Assembly: GCA_947472705.1 (NCBI GenBank)
Contig: CANJDA010000001.1
Span: 1-36,096 of the forward strand
Direction of reading: 5' to 3'
Origin: Flavobacteriaceae bacterium
GTDB taxonomy: Bacteria > Bacteroidota > Bacteroidia > Flavobacteriales > Flavobacteriaceae
Length of the DNA stretch: 36,096 nucleotides
The notes under the pieces: generated by a model
What the model saw: the letters and a program-made list of their open reading frames with translations, nothing else
Databases searched by the model: none
Told to the model about the DNA's origin: nothing
Translations under genes and position numbers: made by a program
In this document: in pieces, positions 32,085 to 36,096 of the stretch
Layout: every line of letters starts with the position of its first letter
Numbering within the stretch: the first letter of the stretch is position 1

Positions 32085-34397
32085 TTACAGTCCAAACTCA
32101 TCGGTATTTTGCTCTTCTTCGTGCACTGCAGTAGAATCGGCTATGGTATCTCTTTTGCGTTCATAACAATCTACTCGTATAGAAAGATTATCCGGTCGTT
32201 GGAAAGCGTCTTTGGATATTTGCAAGTCTTTATCTTCGTAACATTTTTTCATCATAAAGCCCCAAATTGGGAGAGCCGCTGTGGCTCCTTGTCCATAGGT
32301 AATTCCTTTAAAGCGTGCCGAACGGTCTTCACAACCTACCCAAACACCAGTAACTAAGTTTGGAACCATACCGATAAACCAACCATCTGACTGGTTTTGA
32401 GAAGTTCCTGTTTTACCCGCTATGGGATTGGTAAACATATACGGATAGCCTGTCCAACGGTTGTCACCACTCCCTCCTCCTTGAGTTCTTAAACGCACAC
32501 CTGAACCGCTTTCGGTTACTCCTTCGAGTAATTTAATTACTGCGTAGGCGATGTCTTTGTTAAGTACGTCACGGGTTTCGGGTGCTGGTTCGTATAAAAT
32601 CACACCGTTTTTATCTTCAATACGACTGATAAATTGTGGTTTTACATATACCCCTTGATTAGCAAAAGTGCTGTAGGCTGCTACCATATCTTCAACAGTG
32701 ATGTCAACAGCTCCAAGAGCAATAGAAGGTTGAGCAGGGATTTCCGATTTTACACCTAGTTTTTTGGTCATAGTAACTACGGCTTCGGGTCCTGTTTTGT
32801 CAATTAATTTGGCTGAAATTGTATTTATCGAAAGAGCTAAAGCTTTTTTAAGAGTTACCATACCACGGTATTTTCGATCGGAATTTTTAGGTTCCCAGTC
32901 CTCGGTAACATTATGGCGTCCTTTGTGAATCATGAACGGACCGTCAATAATAGTGTCGCAAGGCGACATTCCCAATTGTTCTATTGCGGTAGCATACACA
33001 AACGGTTTGAATGTAGAACCTACTTGTCGAGCTCCTTGCCCTACGTGATCGTATTGGAAATATTTATAATCAATTCCACCAACCCAAGCTTTGATGTGCC
33101 CAGTTTGAGGTTCCATCGACATTAATCCAGCTTGAAGGAAGTGTTTGAAATAACGGATGGAATCCATAGGAGTCATCAGTGTATCAATTTCACCTTTCCA
33201 AGAGAAGATTTTCATTTTGGTTTTGACATTGAATGAAGCGGTAATCTCTTCATCGGTTTTGTCTAAATCCTTCATTACACGCCATCGTTCCGAAGATTTC
33301 ATGGCTTTATCCATGATGCTTTTGGTTTCGGCATCTGTAATGTTTACAAAGGGAGCATTCTTATTGTCTTTTTGTTGGGAGAAAAATTCTTGTTGTAAAT
33401 TTTTCATGTGGGCACTAACGGCTTCTTCAGCATGTTCCTGTATTTTCGAATCGATAGTGGTGTAAATTTTTAATCCGTCACTGTAAATATCGTAATCACT
33501 GCCATCAGGCTTTTTGTTTTCTTTGGCCCAATTTTTCATGTATTCGCGAAGGAACTCACGGAAATAAGTAGCAGTACCTTCTTTATGACTTTCAGGATGG
33601 AAGTGCAAAATGATAGGTTGAAGCGCTAAGGAATCTTTAGTTTTAGCATCCAAAATGTGATTACGTACCATTTGGCCTAAAACTGTATTTCTTCGGTCAC
33701 GTACTTTTTCAATTCGGCGTAAAGGATTGTAAAGCGAAGGGTTTTTTAACATCCCTACAAACATAGCTGCTTCATCAACGGTTAAATCACGTGGTTCTTT
33801 TCCGAAATATACTTTTGAAGCAGAACGGATTCCCACAGCGGTATTCACAAAATCGGCCTTGTTGAGATACATGGCGATGATTTCGTTTTTAGTATATTGT
33901 CTTTCCAACTTAATAGCAATAATCCACTCTTTTACTTTTTGAATGATACGGAACGGTTTGAAACTTGAGCCTTCTCCGTGGAAAAGCAATTTGGCCAACT
34001 GTTGGGTTAACGTACTGGCACCCCCATTGGAACCTAATTTTAAAGCGGCACCAAAAGTTCTACGAGCATCAATGCCAGAGTGTTCATAGAATCGTTCATC
34101 TTCGGTAGCGACTAGTGCTTTTACTAAACTTTGAGGTAAATCTTCGTATTTAATTGGAGTTCGGTTTTCATTATAAAATTTCCCGATAGTTACTCCGTCT
34201 GATGAAATGATTTCGGTAGCTAGGTTTGATTCGGGGTTTTCTAAATCTTCAAAAGAAGGCATGCTTCCGAAAAATCCCCAAGAAGCTAGAGTGAAAAACA
34301 AAATCATTACGCCAAGTCCGTAAAAAAACAACTTCCAAAATTTATTTTTGTAGTAGTTGAGGTCTTTAATAGTTGCTGTTGTATTCTTTTGTGCCAT
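32085..34397 (-). CDS. Class A penicillin-binding protein (PBP1A type)
   Basis: This 770-residue inner-membrane protein polymerises and cross-links peptidoglycan. A membrane helix at about 24-44 anchors it; the glycosyltransferase 51 domain follows with ATEDERFYEHSGID (E99 catalytic) and GGASTLTQQLAK. The transpeptidase domain has the active-site S461 in GSTFKPF (K464), SIN at 523-525 and KTGTSQ at 662-667. The C-terminal tail is acidic and short. It is the third gene of ricT-gldH-pbp, starting 6 bases after gldH. Confidence 0.95.
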   Translation of the reverse strand: MAQKNTTATIKDLNYYKNKFWKLFFYGLGVMILFFTLASWGFFGSMPSFEDLENPESNLATEIISSDGVTIGKFYNENRTPIKYEDLPQSLVKALVATEDERFYEHSGIDARRTFGAALKLGSNGGASTLTQQLAKLLFHGEGSSFKPFRIIQKVKEWIIAIKLERQYTKNEIIAMYLNKADFVNTAVGIRSASKVYFGKEPRDLTVDEAAMFVGMLKNPSLYNPLRRIEKVRDRRNTVLGQMVRNHILDAKTKDSLALQPIILHFHPESHKEGTATYFREFLREYMKNWAKENKKPDGSDYDIYSDGLKIYTTIDSKIQEHAEEAVSAHMKNLQQEFFSQQKDNKNAPFVNITDAETKSIMDKAMKSSERWRVMKDLDKTDEEITASFNVKTKMKIFSWKGEIDTLMTPMDSIRYFKHFLQAGLMSMEPQTGHIKAWVGGIDYKYFQYDHVGQGARQVGSTFKPFVYATAIEQLGMSPCDTIIDGPFMIHKGRHNVTEDWEPKNSDRKYRGMVTLKKALALSINTISAKLIDKTGPEAVVTMTKKLGVKSEIPAQPSIALGAVDITVEDMVAAYSTFANQGVYVKPQFISRIEDKNGVILYEPAPETRDVLNKDIAYAVIKLLEGVTESGSGVRLRTQGGGSGDNRWTGYPYMFTNPIAGKTGTSQNQSDGWFIGMVPNLVTGVWVGCEDRSARFKGITYGQGATAALPIWGFMMKKCYEDKDLQISKDAFQRPDNLSIRVDCYERKRDTIADSTAVHEEEQNTDEFGL

Positions 34398-34403
34398 AAT
34401 TTT

Positions 34404-34889
34404 TTATTCTGTAGATTCAATTCTAAAGCCTACATCGGTTATGCCGGGAAGGGCATCTACCCCTTCAATTTTTCCGGTTTGTCTTACCGCTTGTTTGATG
34501 TGGATTTTATAAAGCCCTTTTTGGGTAAAATGCTCTTTATCTTTGTAAAATAATTTATTTTCTTTGATGTCTGAAAACCCGCTACCAAGTAATGTCCCAT
34601 CAGGATTGGTCATCTGATATTCTAATGTATCTACTTTTACTTTGTGATTAGGTTGTTCCAAAGACACAATTAAAAACATATTGTTGAACGGATAATCATC
34701 GTTGTCTCTAACATTGACGTACATGTTATAGGCTTTATTCGCTTCTAATTGAGGCAAATCAAAAGTCACCACACTATCTTTGTGCCAAGCATTTCCCACA
34801 GATTTATATTCATCAAAAACTCTCTTTTTGTCGCAGGAGATGACCAAAAGCAGTAGTAAAACAAAAAGGATACTATTTTTTATCTTCAT
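34404..34889 (-). CDS. gldH: Gliding motility lipoprotein GldH
   Basis: The 161-residue protein has a signal peptide with lipobox LVISC (Cys19), followed by about 140 residues matching the GldH pattern: DEYKSVGNAWHKDSVVTFDL, NNMFLIVSLEQPNH, YKDKEHFTQKGLYKIHIKQA and GITDVGFRIE. In F. johnsoniae GldH is required for gliding and associated with the type IX secretion machinery. Its start overlaps the ricT end by 17 bases and it precedes the penicillin-binding protein gene by 6 bases. Its presence, with the sorting domain of the subtilase, indicates T9SS and probably gliding capacity. Confidence 0.92.
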   Translation of the reverse strand: MKIKNSILFVLLLLLVISCDKKRVFDEYKSVGNAWHKDSVVTFDLPQLEANKAYNMYVNVRDNDDYPFNNMFLIVSLEQPNHKVKVDTLEYQMTNPDGTLLGSGFSDIKENKLFYKDKEHFTQKGLYKIHIKQAVRQTGKIEGVDALPGITDVGFRIESTE

Positions 34890-36096
34890 TCTTTTTAAGA
34901 ATTATAGGTCTTTTTTCTTGTGACTTTTGGTTTTGCCCTTTGTTTTGTTCCCCATTCTGATTTTGCGACCTAGCCTTATTTTTATTTCTGTTTTTATTTT
35001 TGCTTTTTCTAGGTTGGTCAAAACGAGTTAAACTCTCTTGTCCCATGGCGTTATTGAAATCTTTTTCAGGTTCAGCCACAATTTCGATTGCAAAGTCTTC
35101 TAGCGAACTTACCTTTTGACCTTGCTTGTTTTGTAATACAATTTCTTTTACTTGTTCAATATTTAATACGTGCCAATTCGCAAAATTATCAAAATAAGCA
35201 AACCACATTAACCCTTTGAAAATGTCTTGTTTTTGACAAACAGCATCGCCTTTCTCGGTTTTTAATTTGGTTTCAAAATCAGGAAAATCTTTTAGAGCAT
35301 CCATGTAAGTGTCTAACTCATAGTTAAGACAACATTTTAATTTTCCGCATTGACCTGCTAGTTTTTGTGGATTCAAAGACAACTGTTGGTAACGTGCTGC
35401 CGATGTATTGACACTTCTAAAATCAGTTAACCAAGTTGAACAACACAATTCTCTACCACAAGATCCAATTCCACCCAAACGCGAAGCTTCTTGGCGGAAA
35501 CCCACTTGTTTCATCTCGATACGGGTACTGAATTCACGCGCATAATCTTTAATCAAAAGTCGAAAATCGACACGGTCATTGGCAGTGTAATAGAAAGTCA
35601 CTTTGGAACCATCCCCTTGAAATTCGATATCTGAAATTTTCATTTCCAGTTTATGAGCAATAGCCAATTCACGGGCTTTTACTTTCATCGGCTCTTCTTT
35701 GTCGCGAGAATCACTCCATATATCGATATCTTTTTGGGAAGCTTTTCGGTATACTTTCGCAATTTCGGGGCTGGTGTGATTTACGCCTTTTTTCTTCATT
35801 TGAATTTTTACCAATTCGCCTGTAAGGGTTACAATCCCCATATCATGGCCTGGGGAAGCTTCAGTAGCTACCACATCGCCAATGCTTAGAGTAAGTTTTT
35901 CAGTATTGCGGTAAAATTCTTTTCGGCCGTTTTTGAAGCGTACTTCGATGCAGTCAAACGGAGTTTCACCATTAGGCAAACTCATATTGGCCAGCCAATC
36001 GAAAACGGTTAATTTGTTGCAGCTATCGGTGCCGCAAGTCCCATTATTTTTGCATCCTTTAGGTGCGCCACCATCAGATGTTGAACAACTTTGACA
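34873..36096 (-). CDS. ricT: RicT/YaaT-family PSP1-domain protein (5' end outside window)
   Basis: The open frame reaches the right edge, giving 407 residues without its first codons; an internal ATG at 35985 is not the start. The upstream part reads CQSCSTSDGGAPKGCKNNGT then CGTDSCNKLTVFDWLANM, a Cys-rich N-terminus. The PSP1 domain follows with EVRFKNGRKEFY, GGIGSCGRELCCSTWL and GQCGKLKCCLNYE, whose Cys residues are typical of RicT. The C-terminal 60 or so residues are a basic Lys/Asn/Gln-rich tail. In Bacillus, RicT acts in the iron-sulfur RicAFT complex that affects RNA maturation; the role in Bacteroidota is not established. It leads the ricT-gldH-pbp operon. Confidence 0.9.
   Translation of the reverse strand, partial: CQSCSTSDGGAPKGCKNNGTCGTDSCNKLTVFDWLANMSLPNGETPFDCIEVRFKNGRKEFYRNTEKLTLSIGDVVATEASPGHDMGIVTLTGELVKIQMKKKGVNHTSPEIAKVYRKASQKDIDIWSDSRDKEEPMKVKARELAIAHKLEMKISDIEFQGDGSKVTFYYTANDRVDFRLLIKDYAREFSTRIEMKQVGFRQEASRLGGIGSCGRELCCSTWLTDFRSVNTSAARYQQLSLNPQKLAGQCGKLKCCLNYELDTYMDALKDFPDFETKLKTEKGDAVCQKQDIFKGLMWFAYFDNFANWHVLNIEQVKEIVLQNKQGQKVSSLEDFAIEIVAEPEKDFNNAMGQESLTRFDQPRKSKNKNRNKNKARSQNQNGEQNKGQNQKSQEKRPIILKKNEDKK

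Noticed and set aside
33157..33465. Antisense open frame within the penicillin-binding protein gene
   Set aside because: The opposite strand encodes an intact conserved enzyme, and the frame shows no family motif.

Overview
The window is ordinary chromosome from a member of the Bacteroidota, most likely Flavobacterium or a close Flavobacteriaceae relative. Evidence: low GC with very A/T-rich gene starts and no Shine-Dalgarno sequences; several starts preceded by the Bacteroidota -7 box TAnnTTTG; a gliding-motility lipoprotein (GldH); a subtilase with a type IX secretion (Por) C-terminal signal; a RicT homologue with the flavobacterial Cys-rich N-terminus; and a standalone acyl-ACP desaturase. 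No rRNA, tRNA, CRISPR array, transposase or prophage gene was seen, and no gene-free stretch exceeds 300 bases (the longest are 15011-15238 and 26383-26617).

Layout. 1-4 kb: 3' end of dprA, a possibly frameshifted membrane protein, a small exported protein, trpS and a first PlsC acyltransferase. 4-6.5 kb (minus): a lipoprotein, an ECF sigma factor and an anti-sigma-like protein that carries both an inner-membrane helix and a C-terminal outer-membrane beta-barrel; this three-gene cassette is the most interesting item. 6.6-10.2 kb: recA, a second PlsC paired with an acyl-ACP desaturase, and an HD phosphohydrolase. 10.2-14 kb (minus): hemH, hemJ, an NtrY-like histidine kinase and a crotonase, in that order of transcription. 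14.1-15.0 kb (minus): an AraC-type regulator divergent from hemA. 15.2-21.6 kb (plus): hemA, hemC, hemD, hemE, a GNAT acetyltransferase, hemF and hemB. 21.7-23.4 kb: a lipoprotein cytochrome c, a DNA-alkyl repair methyltransferase and a DnaQ-fold exonuclease. 23.4-26.4 kb (minus): the secreted subtilase. 26.6-30.1 kb (plus): a fused SpmA-SpmB membrane protein, class I fumarase and a small unknown. 30.2-32 kb (minus): scoA and scoB with a four-helix-bundle gene between them. 32-36 kb (minus): ricT (cut by the window edge), gldH and a class A penicillin-binding protein.

How the genes work together. Two divergent blocks hold every step from glutamyl-tRNA to protoheme except HemL: HemA, HemB, HemC, HemD, HemE, HemF, HemJ and HemH. 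The presence of HemJ and HemH indicates the classical protoporphyrin-dependent route. The AraC-type gene lies between the two blocks beside an inverted-repeat region, so it is a candidate heme or iron regulator. The acyltransferase and desaturase genes would jointly set the unsaturated acyl content of phospholipids. The sigma/anti-sigma cassette looks like an envelope-sensing circuit with its own ECF-type promoter. Two diverged copies of a hairpin-forming intergenic repeat lie after hemB and between the penicillin-binding protein gene and scoA.
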